Source: JANWHQ01 sp963775275 (lineage in GTDB: Bacteria; Pseudomonadota; Alphaproteobacteria; Caulobacterales; Caulobacteraceae). Taken from it: 64,000 nt of DNA. This document shows positions 44,296 through 53,739 of the stretch, one piece after another. How positions within the stretch are numbered: the first letter of the stretch is position 1; every line of letters starts with the position of its first letter. The translations under genes and the position numbers were made by a program. Location of the stretch: contig CAVZII010000005.1 of the NCBI GenBank assembly GCA_963775275.1, forward strand, positions 2,356,001 to 2,420,000, given 5' to 3'. The notes below the pieces were generated by a model. The model was not told the origin of the DNA, ran no database searches, and saw only the letters and a list, made by a program, of their open reading frames with translations.

Positions 44296-47200
44296 GTGAA
44301 CGACTTAGGCGAAGTGCAGGATCGATGCAAAGCCGCTCGAGCGCTTCGCGAGGGTGATCTCGAGGGCCAGGTCGAGGCGTGGCGAGCCGTCCTCGAGATC
44401 GATCCGGCCCATGCGGAGGCCCACCAGCGGATCGCGCGGCTGTTCGCCGCCAGCGATCGCCGCGCGGAAGCAGCGCCGCATATGCGCGCGGTGGCCGAGT
44501 CGACGCCCGAGGATCCAGGCGGATGGCTGCGGCTGACGCGGCTGCACTCGGACCTGGGCGACATCGAAGGCGAGATCGCCGCGCTGCGCGATCGCCTCAG
44601 GCTGGCCGGACCTGACTCCCGCTCGAGCGCCCGGCTGGTCAGGCTGCTGACCGACAGCGGTCGGTCCAATGAAGCGGCCGAGCACCTTCGGGCGATCATC
44701 CAGGCGGATCCGCAGGACCGGGACGCATGGATGCGGCTGGCGCGCCTCTATGCGGAGCGGGGCGACACCGGCAGCGAGATCGACGCTTTGAGGGATCGTC
44801 TCAGGCTGGTGGGGCCGGACGCGGCCGCCAGCGCCCGTCTGGTGAAGCTGCTGACCGACAGCGGCCGGTCCAATGAAGCAGCCGAACACCTGCGGGCGAC
44901 CGCCGCGCAGAACCCGACCAGCCTCGACGGATGGCAGCGGCTCACGCGGTTGAATTCGGAGACCGGCGACGTCCAAGGCGAGATCGCCGCCCTTCAGGAT
45001 CGGCTCAGGCTCGCGGGCCCGGACGCCGGCGTCAGCGCGCGGCTGGTGAGGTCCCTGGTCGACAGCGGTCGGACGGGCGAGGCGGCGGATCACTTGCGGG
45101 CCTCGGCGGAAGCCGACCCTCGCAACTCCGACGCCTGGCTGCGATTGGCGCGGCTGTACGCCGAGCTGAACGATCGGGACGGTGAGATCTCGGCCCTGAC
45201 GCGGTCCTTGCGCCTGCTCCCCAAGGATCAGGCGTCGAGGGCGCGCCTGATCAGGCTGCTCATGGGCGCTGGGCGCGTCACCGAGGCGGCGGCCCAGCTT
45301 CACGCCGGGGCCAAGGCCGATACGTCGAACGTTGCGATTTGGCTGCGGTTGGCGCGGCTGAACCAGAGGCTTGGCGACGTCGAAGGAGAGATCTCGGCGC
45401 TGAAGGGCCGGCTCAAGGCGACGGGCTATGACGAGCCGACGAGCGCGCGCCTGGTCAAGCTGCTTACCGACAACGGCCGCGGGGGCGAAGCTGCGGATCA
45501 TCTGCGCGCCTTGGTGCGGGCCGATCCCTCCAATCCGGAAGGCTGGCGCAGGCTGGTGCAGGTGTACGTGGAGGCCGGAGACGCAGAAGGCGAGGTCGGC
45601 GCGCTGCGCGACAAGCTGGCCCTGTCCGGGCCGGACCCTGTGGCGAGCGCGCGACTCGTGTCCCTGCTCCTGGGGCAGGGGCGTCCCGAAGAGGCCGCTG
45701 CAGTCCTGCGCGGCCCTGGCGAGCGCGACACGCAGGACCCGGAGGGTTGGAGACTGCTCGCCGCCTTCTGCCGCCGGATCGGCGACGCGGACGGCGAAAT
45801 CGAGGCGCTGTGGCGGCTGGCCAAGTCCGATGGCGAGGACCCCTGCGTCGAGCTCGTCGTCCAGCGGCTACGCGAAACCGGCCGCGAACGCGAGGCGGTC
45901 GAGCTGCTGCAGACCCTGGCCGAGGCGGCGCCGGGCGATCCTGCGCGATGGCGGCGTCTGACGGGCCTGCTCCGCGAGCTCGGCGATTGTGAAGCCGAGA
46001 TCGTCGCGCTGCGGCGGATGCTCGAGCAGGTGGGCCTGGACACCGAGGCGCACCTTCGATTGGTCAAGGTGTTGAGCTTCGTGGGCCGCAAGGACGAGGC
46101 GACTGTTGAGCTGGCGGCCATGGCGCGGGCGAATCCTGCCGATGTCGCGGGCTGGCTGCGGTTGATGCGGCATCTCCAGCAGATTGGCGATGTGGAAGGC
46201 GAGATGAGCGCGTTGCGCGACCGGCTCCGCCTGGCGGGGCCTGATCCAGGATCCAGCGCGCGTCTGGTGAAGCTGCTGGTGGACAGCGGCCGGTCGGCCG
46301 AGGCGGCGGCGCACTTGCAGGTGATGGCGGGGGCCGATCCTGCCGATCCGCACGGGTGGAACCGGCTTGCGCGACTGCACGCAGAGCTGGCGGATCGCAA
46401 TGGCGAGATTGCGGCCCTGACCCGGCTGCTGGAATCGAGCCCGCAGGACGATGTGGCCAGGTCGCGCCTGGTGGGGCTGCTCACGGACGCCAAGCGTCCG
46501 GCGGAAGTGGCGGTCCACCTTCGCGCCGCGGCCGAGGCGGGCCCCGCCAAAGGGGAGGCTTGGGCCCGGCTGGCGCGGCAGTATCAGAAGCTCCGCGACC
46601 TCCCCAATGAGATCGAGGCCCTGAAAGGGCGGCTCGAGGCTGCGGGGCCCGACGAGTCGACGAGCGCCAGGCTGCTGAAACTGCTGGCAGAGTCGGGACG
46701 GCTGGCGGAAGCCGCGGCGCATCTGCGCGAACTGGCGCAGTCCGATCCGGCCAATCCCGAGGCCTGGCGGCGGCTGGCGCGGCTGCACCAACAGGCGGGC
46801 GACATTCCGGGCGAGATCAGGGCGCTGGAGGACAAGCTGGCCTTGGCGGGCCGGGACGGCGAAACGACCGCACGCCTGGCCAAGCTCCTGGTGGACAGCG
46901 GACGCGCGGCCGAGGCGAAGGTCCAGGTCCGCAAGCTCGCGGAGGCCGATCCGACCAATGTGGCGGGTTGGCGGCGTCTTGTCCGCCTCCTCGCCGACCT
47001 GGACGATGTCGTTGGCGAGATCTCCGCTCTGCGCGACAGGCTGAGAGCGGCCGGCCCGGACGCCGAGACGAGCGCGCGGCTGGTGAAGCTCTTGTCGGAT
47101 CAGGGCCGTTCGGACGAGGCGTCTGCGCACCTTCGAAGCCTCGCCGAGGCCGAGCCCGCGAATCCGGAAGGCTGGAGCCGGCTGGCGCGGCATCTCCAAC

Positions 47201-49212
47201 AGACGGGCGACGCGGAGGGCGAGATCGTCGTGCTGCAGGCCAAGCTCCGGCTCTGCGGTCCCGACGGGCCATCCAGCGCGCGGTTGGTGACCCTACTGTC
47301 CGCGACGGGGCGCGATAAGGAAGCCATCGCCCACCTGAGAGAACTGGCCGAGGCCAAGCCCGGGGATGTGGCGCGCTGGCGGCGCCTGACGCAGTCCCTT
47401 GCCAACAGAGGCGACATCGAGGGCGAGGTCGACGTCTGGGAGAGGTTCCTGGAGCTCGGCGTCGGGGATGGCCTGTCGGCGCGCAGCCGACTGGTGGCGC
47501 TGCTCGGCCAGGTGGGCCGCGGCGCAGAGTCGGTCGACCACTGGCGCGCCATTGCGCGCGCAGACCCCGGGCGCCGGGGCACCTGGCGGAAGTTCGAGGA
47601 GGCGGCGGCCACGTACGGAGATCAGGAAAGCCGGAAGGAGGCGCTGGAAGGCCTCCTGAGCGTTCATCCTGACGACATTACCGCACGCCGACGGCTTGCC
47701 GCTATTTTGATCACGACCGGCGAGCGGGAGCGGGCCCGCGTCGAGCTCCTGCGCATCGCCGACCCGACTGGGGCCACGGCGGGCTTCTGGCGGAGCGCTG
47801 CCCGCCGGTTCACGGAGCGCGGCGACCTTCGGTCCGCGGCCTGGGCATGGGCGCGTGTTCTGGGCCTGCATGCGGATGATCCGGAGGCGGTCTCCGCGCG
47901 CGTGTCGATCCAGGCGTCGGTCGCGGCCGCCGATCTCCAACCGCCGGCTCACTTCACCCTCGAAAGCTTCCTGCAGGACGACAACGCCGCGCCAAGCGTG
48001 GAGGACGAGCATCTGCGGATCCTGGATATGCTCGAGTGCTGGTCTCGGCGGGACGCCTCGGAGCATGCAGATCGAGCAGAGCTCGCCGATGCGGCGGCTC
48101 TGGCGATCACCGGCGCGCTCCACGTGTTGCTGGGTGATGGAAGCCTGGACGATCCGTCGGTGACCGCCCTGCGCTGGAAGCGTCTTGGGGAGCTCTGGAG
48201 GGATTCCAGGATGGCCGCGCTGATGCCGCTCAGCTCCGGCCGTTTCGCCGAGTTCTTCCGGTCGCTCATTGGCAACGACGGCGACATTCATCCTCTTCTC
48301 GATCAGGGCCTGCCGCTGGCCGCCAAGACGCCGGGCAGGATGGCGAGCTACCAGTCGGAGGTCGGCAGGCGACTGCGGCGGGTGGCAGGCATGCGCAGGA
48401 AGGCCGACCTCATCCTCCAGAGTGAAGACTTCCGGGCGCCGGTGCTGATCTGCGGCTTTCCCCACTCCGGGACCCGTCTCGTCGTGGACGTCCTGAAGGC
48501 CGCCGGGCTGTTCCAGGTGATCGACACGAATTCAGGCGAGTGGACCTACGTGAAGACGATCAACAGCATCGTGCTGTCGCCCACGGTCGTCCTCACGGAT
48601 CGGGCGTCGGCCCTCCCGCTCAACTTCCCCGGCTGGCTGACGCCCGAACAGGTTTTCGACTTCGATTCCGGACAAGCGCCGGCTGCGATCGATCCGGACG
48701 CCATCGCCCTGCGCCTTGCGTTCGCGGGCTATGCCGGCGACCGGCCTTGGGGGCACAAGGATCCGCGCAACCCTATGACGCTCGAGGCCTGGCTCGCCGC
48801 CTTCCCGGACGCGCGCGTCGTGAACGTCGTACGCAACCCGCTCGACGCGCTGGGCACGCTTCCGCCGCGATACGTCCGCATCAGCGAGCGCATGCTGCGG
48901 CCGCAGGACGACGAGGCGGCATGGGGAGCCTTGTGGGCTGCGTATCTCGATCGAACCCGGAAGGCCCTGGCCGGCATCAGTCGCTCGTGCGAGATCCGGT
49001 TCGAGGATTTGTGCGCCGATCCGGTCGGCTCGACCGAAAGCATCGTTCGCAGCCTGCAGCTGGAGGGGCTGGATGCCGCCGAGGCCGGCCGGGTCCGGGT
49101 CGAGGGCGTCAAGACCGGCGTCTACCGGCAGTGGGTGGAGCGGGGCGAGCTGGCGCCTGAGCAACTGGGCGTCCTGGAGGATGTCGCGTCGAGGTACGGG
49201 TTCCCGACGTAG
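44296..49212 (+). CDS. Giant TPR-array sulfotransferase
   Basis: A protein of about 1638 residues. Residues 1-1180 hold about 17 copies of a 68-residue double-TPR unit with the core W-x-R-L-A-R-L-x-x-x-x-G-D-x-x-G-E-I-x-A-L and S-A-R-L-V-K-L-L-x-D-S-G-R. A linker follows, then from about residue 1374 a sulfotransferase domain. This has the 5'-phosphosulfate loop G-F-P-H-S-G-T-R-L-V near 1383, the 3'-phosphate segment V-V-N-V-V-R-N-P-L-D near 1512, and a late I-R-F-E-D-L. It would transfer sulfate from PAPS to a glycan or protein. The GTG start at 44296 is uncertain: in-frame reading extends upstream to 44209, overlapping the previous gene. No membrane segment is seen. Confidence 0.85.
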   Translation: MNDLGEVQDRCKAARALREGDLEGQVEAWRAVLEIDPAHAEAHQRIARLFAASDRRAEAAPHMRAVAESTPEDPGGWLRLTRLHSDLGDIEGEIAALRDRLRLAGPDSRSSARLVRLLTDSGRSNEAAEHLRAIIQADPQDRDAWMRLARLYAERGDTGSEIDALRDRLRLVGPDAAASARLVKLLTDSGRSNEAAEHLRATAAQNPTSLDGWQRLTRLNSETGDVQGEIAALQDRLRLAGPDAGVSARLVRSLVDSGRTGEAADHLRASAEADPRNSDAWLRLARLYAELNDRDGEISALTRSLRLLPKDQASRARLIRLLMGAGRVTEAAAQLHAGAKADTSNVAIWLRLARLNQRLGDVEGEISALKGRLKATGYDEPTSARLVKLLTDNGRGGEAADHLRALVRADPSNPEGWRRLVQVYVEAGDAEGEVGALRDKLALSGPDPVASARLVSLLLGQGRPEEAAAVLRGPGERDTQDPEGWRLLAAFCRRIGDADGEIEALWRLAKSDGEDPCVELVVQRLRETGREREAVELLQTLAEAAPGDPARWRRLTGLLRELGDCEAEIVALRRMLEQVGLDTEAHLRLVKVLSFVGRKDEATVELAAMARANPADVAGWLRLMRHLQQIGDVEGEMSALRDRLRLAGPDPGSSARLVKLLVDSGRSAEAAAHLQVMAGADPADPHGWNRLARLHAELADRNGEIAALTRLLESSPQDDVARSRLVGLLTDAKRPAEVAVHLRAAAEAGPAKGEAWARLARQYQKLRDLPNEIEALKGRLEAAGPDESTSARLLKLLAESGRLAEAAAHLRELAQSDPANPEAWRRLARLHQQAGDIPGEIRALEDKLALAGRDGETTARLAKLLVDSGRAAEAKVQVRKLAEADPTNVAGWRRLVRLLADLDDVVGEISALRDRLRAAGPDAETSARLVKLLSDQGRSDEASAHLRSLAEAEPANPEGWSRLARHLQQTGDAEGEIVVLQAKLRLCGPDGPSSARLVTLLSATGRDKEAIAHLRELAEAKPGDVARWRRLTQSLANRGDIEGEVDVWERFLELGVGDGLSARSRLVALLGQVGRGAESVDHWRAIARADPGRRGTWRKFEEAAATYGDQESRKEALEGLLSVHPDDITARRRLAAILITTGERERARVELLRIADPTGATAGFWRSAARRFTERGDLRSAAWAWARVLGLHADDPEAVSARVSIQASVAAADLQPPAHFTLESFLQDDNAAPSVEDEHLRILDMLECWSRRDASEHADRAELADAAALAITGALHVLLGDGSLDDPSVTALRWKRLGELWRDSRMAALMPLSSGRFAEFFRSLIGNDGDIHPLLDQGLPLAAKTPGRMASYQSEVGRRLRRVAGMRRKADLILQSEDFRAPVLICGFPHSGTRLVVDVLKAAGLFQVIDTNSGEWTYVKTINSIVLSPTVVLTDRASALPLNFPGWLTPEQVFDFDSGQAPAAIDPDAIALRLAFAGYAGDRPWGHKDPRNPMTLEAWLAAFPDARVVNVVRNPLDALGTLPPRYVRISERMLRPQDDEAAWGALWAAYLDRTRKALAGISRSCEIRFEDLCADPVGSTESIVRSLQLEGLDAAEAGRVRVEGVKTGVYRQWVERGELAPEQLGVLEDVASRYGFPT
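44330..47840 (+). repeat. 204-bp coding repeat array (68-residue double-TPR units), about 17 copies
   Basis: The units are diverged but keep exact 68-residue spacing, anchored by the block A-R-L-V-K-L-L-x-D-S-G-R-x-x-E-A-A-x-H-L once per unit. The array forms the N-terminal solenoid of the TPR-sulfotransferase. Confidence 0.85.
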
Positions 49213-49269
49213 CCCAGATGTGACACACGCCATCGTCGCGTGGCTTTCAGTGGGTTTGGGCCCGAGCAG

Positions 49270-50838
49270 ATGTCGCAAGCAAAGCCGATCAGGATCCTGC
49301 TGGTGACCCTGCACCCGGGCTACAGCCGGTTCTTCTTCAATGTGATCGACCGGCTCCTGAACCGTGGCCACTCGGTCCATGCCGCGTTCAGCTCGGTGGG
49401 CAAGAAGACGGGCGGGCTCGAGGCGTGGGACCAGGGCCGGCGCGGCCTGACGCTCGATCTGCAGGACTTCCCTGGCCGCTCGGGCCCATGGAAGTACTTC
49501 GCCGAATGGGTTCGACGGGTCCACGACTATGTGCGCTATCTCGACCGTGAGTATGAGGGCGCCGACTTCCTGCGTCGTCGTATCGGCGACCTGCTGCCCC
49601 CCTCCGCCAAGCCCTTGACGCGCCTGCCGCAATTCCCGGGCCCGGTGGCGCGGATGATCAGGCGCGCCGTCGGCGCGCTCGAGCGCCTGATCCCCACCGA
49701 GCCGGCCGTCGACGCCTACATCCGCGACGTCGCGCCCGACCTCATCCTGGTCTCCCCCCTGATCGACGCCAAGGACATCAAGCAGACCGACGTCATCAAG
49801 AGCGCGAGAGCCGCCGGCATCCCGGTCGGGCTCTGCGTCGGCAGCTGGGACCACCTGACCTCCAAGGGCGTCATGCACCTGAAGCCCGACCGGGTGCTGC
49901 TCTGGAACGAGGTGCAGAAGCGCGAGGCGATCCGCCTGCACGACATTCCCGCACGCGATGTCGTCGTCACCGGCGCCCATCCGTTCGACATGTGGTTCGA
50001 CCGCCGCCCGACCGTCTCGCGCGAGGCCTTCCTCGGCCGGCTCGGCCTGCCGGCTGATCGGCCCTATGTGCTGTTCGCCGGCTCATCCAACCAGATCAAT
50101 CGGCCCGAAGGCGAGATCGCCTTCGTCAGGCGATGGCTCGAGGCGCTGAGGTCCAGCCCCGATCCCAGGCTCCGCGATGTGGGAGTCCTGATCCGGCCCC
50201 ACCCGGTGAACTACAAGCACTGGGTGGCCGACGACGCCCCGTTCGACGACGTCGTGATCTACCCACGGTACGGTCCCAATCCGGTGAACGACGATGATCG
50301 CGCGGACTATTTCCACTCGATCCACTACTGCGCCGCCGTCGTCGGCATCAACACCAGCGCCATGGTCGAGGCGACGATCCTGAACAAGCCTGTCTTGACC
50401 GTGCTGGCCGACGAGTTCGCCAATCAGCAGCAGACGCTGCACTTCCGCTACCTTCTGCCCGAGAACGGCGGCCACCTCCTGGTGGCGGCCAGTTTCGAGG
50501 CCCACGCCGCTCAGCTCTCCAAGGTGCTGGAACAGCCGCATCTCCAGGACGCGGTCCTCGGCCGGTTCGTTCAGAGCTTCCTGCGGCCGCGCGGACGTGA
50601 GCGGGAGGCCGTCGACCACGTCGTGGCCGAGATCGAGGCGCTCGCCGATCTGGCGGTGCGGCCGCGGCCGGCGGTGCCGTTCCTGGCCAGGCCTCTCAGC
50701 CGGATCACGGCGGGCGTCCTTGCCAGGACGACGGCCGGGCTGGCCGAGCAGGATCGTCAGAGGCAGGCCAAGCAGGAGCGGCGGTTGAAGGCGAAGCAGC
50801 GCGTCCCGGCCGTCACGGTCGAGACCGAGCAGGCCTAG
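49270..50838 (+). CDS. GT-B-like surface carbohydrate glycosyltransferase (paralog 3)
   Basis: A 522-residue paralog of the genes at 30404 and 39368. It begins I-L-L-V-T-L-H-P-G-Y-S-R-F-F and has L-V-S-P-L-I-D-A-K-D-I-K, then S-W-D-H-L-T-S-K-G-V-M, T-G-A-H-P-F-D-M-W-F-D-R, G-V-L-I-R-P-H-P-V-N-Y-K-H-W, V-V-G-I-N-T-S-A-M-V-E-A and F-L-R-P-R-G-R-E. The C-terminal 60 residues are basic and coiled-coil-like (Q-R-Q-A-K-Q-E-R-R). The ATG at 49270 is preferred to GTG 49240. It lies between the TPR-sulfotransferase and the TPR-methyltransferase on the same strand, tying this GT family to the TPR cluster. Confidence 0.72.
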   Translation: MSQAKPIRILLVTLHPGYSRFFFNVIDRLLNRGHSVHAAFSSVGKKTGGLEAWDQGRRGLTLDLQDFPGRSGPWKYFAEWVRRVHDYVRYLDREYEGADFLRRRIGDLLPPSAKPLTRLPQFPGPVARMIRRAVGALERLIPTEPAVDAYIRDVAPDLILVSPLIDAKDIKQTDVIKSARAAGIPVGLCVGSWDHLTSKGVMHLKPDRVLLWNEVQKREAIRLHDIPARDVVVTGAHPFDMWFDRRPTVSREAFLGRLGLPADRPYVLFAGSSNQINRPEGEIAFVRRWLEALRSSPDPRLRDVGVLIRPHPVNYKHWVADDAPFDDVVIYPRYGPNPVNDDDRADYFHSIHYCAAVVGINTSAMVEATILNKPVLTVLADEFANQQQTLHFRYLLPENGGHLLVAASFEAHAAQLSKVLEQPHLQDAVLGRFVQSFLRPRGREREAVDHVVAEIEALADLAVRPRPAVPFLARPLSRITAGVLARTTAGLAEQDRQRQAKQERRLKAKQRVPAVTVETEQA

Positions 50839-50855
50839 GCGAGGGGCGAAGGACC

Positions 50856-51986
50856 ATGTCAGACGCGGCAATCCCATCCGTCGCCGAAGCCCAGGCGAGG
50901 CTTCGCAGGCTCATCCAGGCAGAGCCCTCCGATCCCGGCCCCCGGCGCAAGCTGGCCGCGCTCCTCGCAGAGCAGGGAGACCTGATGGGCGAGACCGCCG
51001 CCCTCGAGGACATGCTGGCCGCGTGCGCAGACGATCCCGCCGCCCGCGCCCGGCTCGTCGCGCTTCTCGCGGCGGCTGGCCGTGAGGCGGAGACGCTGGC
51101 GCACCTGCGGGCGCTGGCCGATGTCCAGGACGGCGCCTATCTGCGCAAGCTCGTGGCCAGGGGCCTGGAGGAGCAGGGGGTCGGCGCCGATCGTTTCCTG
51201 CAGCGGCTCATGGATCACGTGGGGGACGACCATGCGGCCCGCGCGCTGGTCGCAGGCCCTGTCCGTGGCGGGATCGGGATCAAGGAGATGCAGATGCATT
51301 CGGTGCGTCGCGTCACCGCGATCGCCGAGTTCATGCGCGCGCGCTCCTACATGGAGATCGGAGTCTCCAAGGGCCGCACCTTCCACGCCATAGACCTGCC
51401 GCGGAAGGTCGCCGTCGACGTCGGCTTCCGGTTCGACGTGGAGGCGCACCGACGCGATGGCGTGGATTTCTTCGAATACCCGTCGGACGACTATTTCTCC
51501 GATCATGCCGTCGACGAAAGGTTCGACGTCTTCTTCATCGACGGCTTGCACACCTTCGAACAGACCTATCGGGACTTCCTCAACACCCTGAAATACGCCC
51601 ACGACCGGTCGGTCTGGCTGATCGACGACATCCTGCCCTGCGACCAGTACAGCGCCCTGGCCGATCCGGAGGAGTGCGCGCGGCTGCGGCAGGAGGCGGG
51701 CCTGGATTCCCACAAGTGGCACGGCGACACCTACAAGACGATGTACGCCATCCACGACCTGCACCCGGACCTGAGCTTCGTGTCGATCAACACGAACGGG
51801 AACGGCCAGTCGCTTGTGTGGCGGTCGCCGCGCCCGGGCTTCGAGCCCGTCCTGGGCTCGATGGGCGAGATCGAGACGCTCGACTATTTCGGCATGCTCG
51901 AGTTGCAGGACGTCCTGAACTTCCGGTCGGAGGAGGAGGCGCTCTTGACCCTGTTCACCTCCATGTCCGAGCCCCAGCAAGCGTAG
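50856..51986 (+). CDS. TPR-fused SAM methyltransferase
   Basis: A 376-residue protein. Residues 1-90 contain about one and a half of the 68-residue TPR units (I-Q-A-E-P-S-D-P-G-P-R-R-K-L-A, then A-R-A-R-L-V-A-L-L-A-A-A-G-R-E). Residues 140-350 are a Methyltransf_24-type domain with Y-M-E-I-G-V-S-K-G-R-T near 165, F-D-V-F-F-I-D-G-L-H-T-F-E-Q near 225, and V-W-L-I-D-D-I-L-P. It would methylate a sugar or glycan in the cytoplasm. It starts 17 bp after the GT-B-like gene and is convergent with the GSCFA genes. The shared TPR unit links it to the giant sulfotransferase and GSCFA proteins. Confidence 0.82.
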   Translation: MSDAAIPSVAEAQARLRRLIQAEPSDPGPRRKLAALLAEQGDLMGETAALEDMLAACADDPAARARLVALLAAAGREAETLAHLRALADVQDGAYLRKLVARGLEEQGVGADRFLQRLMDHVGDDHAARALVAGPVRGGIGIKEMQMHSVRRVTAIAEFMRARSYMEIGVSKGRTFHAIDLPRKVAVDVGFRFDVEAHRRDGVDFFEYPSDDYFSDHAVDERFDVFFIDGLHTFEQTYRDFLNTLKYAHDRSVWLIDDILPCDQYSALADPEECARLRQEAGLDSHKWHGDTYKTMYAIHDLHPDLSFVSINTNGNGQSLVWRSPRPGFEPVLGSMGEIETLDYFGMLELQDVLNFRSEEEALLTLFTSMSEPQQA

Positions 51987-52002
51987 AGGCCGGACGGTCT
52001 CG

Positions 52003-53595
52003 TCAGGCCGGCTGCAGCGCCCGCGTCGGCAGGGCGACGGTCTCGTCGCCGAAGTATTCCAGGAACAGGCTGATGATCAGATCCTGCAGCCACAGGGCGA
52101 CATGGCGCGTGGAGCCGCCCCAGCCGAACGCCGGCTCGTGGCCCTGGGGCAGGTGGCCGCTGAGCCAGCGCGCGATCTCGAAGGACGGCCAGTAGTAGGC
52201 GCCGTCCAGGCCCTGCGACAGGAACTCGTGCGTCGCCAGCCGCAAGGTGGACTTGGAGATGCAGTCCGCCTGCACGGCAGAGCGCATCTCCTGGGTGCCC
52301 TCCAGGGCGACGGGGGACACGGTCAGGACCACCTTGACCTTGGGGCTGAGGGTCCTCAGCCGCGAGACGATCCGATTGAGGTTGTCGACGTTCTCCTCGA
52401 CCGTGGTCGTCCGGAACACCGTCTCCAGGTGTCGCGACATGCTCCGCTCATAAGGCAGGACGAACGCCCCTGTGTCGGCCTCGAACAGGCACGGCGCCGC
52501 GCCCAGCGAGAAGATGAAGACTTCGGCGTCGGAGAGGTGCGTGCGGTAGGCCTCTCGCTCGGCGGCGCCGAAATAGCTCTCCATCTGCGCCGACCGGTCG
52601 TCGTGCACGCCCTCGACCACCCAGTCGAGCAGATAGCGGTTGGCGTAGGTGCTGTTGATGTTCTCGGCCACGCGGCGGTGGAAGACGTCCAGGCCCCGCA
52701 TGATCAGCCGATCCGCGAGATGCTCGGCGAAGCACGAGCCCATGTTCGCGACCTTGGTCGTGCGGCTGATCAGGTCGACGTCCTTGGGAACGCCCGCCAG
52801 GACGTAGCGCCGGACGACGGACTCGAAGTCTTCGAACAGGTGGGTCTTCACCGGCCAGATGGCCGGCCGCACGCTGGTCCTGGCAGGCGCCCGGCCGTCG
52901 CTGTGTGCGGGCGTCTTTGGCCCGCTCAGGGCCGTGGTCGCTGTCCTTCCGGCCTTGGAGTCCGGTTCCAGCTCCGCCGCCCGGCGCAAGGCCGCCTTCG
53001 CATCCTCGGACTTGCCGACCCGGCGCATCGAGCGGGCCAGGAAGAGCTCGGTCTTGGCCGACTCGGGCCCGAGCTCGGCCGCCCGTTCGGCATGGTCGCC
53101 TTCGACCCGGCGGAGGAACTTCACGAAGCTGGTATAGGCCGCGGGCTCCTCCGGCATGAGGCGGACGGCCCGATGATAGAGCTCGAACGCGCGCTCCATC
53201 TGGTTTCGCCGTTCGGCGATGTCCGCCAGCGCCTCGATCACGCGAAGGCCGGGCTGATCGCGCTCGAGCAGGGGCGCCAGGATCGCCTCCGCCTCGTCCA
53301 GGCGGCTCATCTCGAGGAGCCATGTCCCGTAGCCGACCTTGATCTCCTCGTTGGCGGGATTGAGCTCCATCGCCCGCCGCAGCTGAGTCTCCGCTGGAAG
53401 GCGGCGTGCGGCCAACGCCCTGCCATAGGCGACGAGCGCCGCGACGTTGTCCGGCGCGCGGGCGAGAAGGTCTTCAAAGATGGCGACGGCCTCGGGCCAC
53501 TTGCCGGCCTTGTCCAGGCTCTTGGCCGTCTGCAATCCTTCCCGCACCTGCTTGGAGAAGATCTGCGGGGTCTGTTCGTCCTGACCGTCCGTCAT
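52003..53595 (-). CDS. TPR-GSCFA domain protein (short paralog)
   Basis: A 530-residue protein with about five more canonical TPRs in residues 10-215, then a GSCFA domain (Pfam-type, SGNH/GDSL-related) from about residue 240. The signature A-N-M-G-S-C-F-A-E-H-L lies near residues 280-290; later come N-I-N-S-T-Y-A-N-R-Y, I-F-S-L-G-A-A-P-C, T-V-S-P-V-A-L-E, Y-Y-W-P-S-F-E-I-A-R-W and T-R-H-V-A-L-W. The family has no proven function; the fold suggests an esterase or acyltransferase. The ATG at 53595 has a strong AAGGAGGTGG site. It is the last of three tandem GSCFA genes. Confidence 0.85.
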   Translation of the reverse strand: MTDGQDEQTPQIFSKQVREGLQTAKSLDKAGKWPEAVAIFEDLLARAPDNVAALVAYGRALAARRLPAETQLRRAMELNPANEEIKVGYGTWLLEMSRLDEAEAILAPLLERDQPGLRVIEALADIAERRNQMERAFELYHRAVRLMPEEPAAYTSFVKFLRRVEGDHAERAAELGPESAKTELFLARSMRRVGKSEDAKAALRRAAELEPDSKAGRTATTALSGPKTPAHSDGRAPARTSVRPAIWPVKTHLFEDFESVVRRYVLAGVPKDVDLISRTTKVANMGSCFAEHLADRLIMRGLDVFHRRVAENINSTYANRYLLDWVVEGVHDDRSAQMESYFGAAEREAYRTHLSDAEVFIFSLGAAPCLFEADTGAFVLPYERSMSRHLETVFRTTTVEENVDNLNRIVSRLRTLSPKVKVVLTVSPVALEGTQEMRSAVQADCISKSTLRLATHEFLSQGLDGAYYWPSFEIARWLSGHLPQGHEPAFGWGGSTRHVALWLQDLIISLFLEYFGDETVALPTRALQPA

Positions 53596-53739
53596 GCCGC
53601 CCCACCTCCTTGGGGCATTATCCAGCACCTGCGGCCCAAGTCCAGCAAGCCGGCGCTGTGCGATATGCCTTGTCGCGCGCCGCTTCGAACGCAGGCCGGT
53701 CCATCAGGAAGAGGCGCGCCCGCGTCGCGTACGGCCAGC

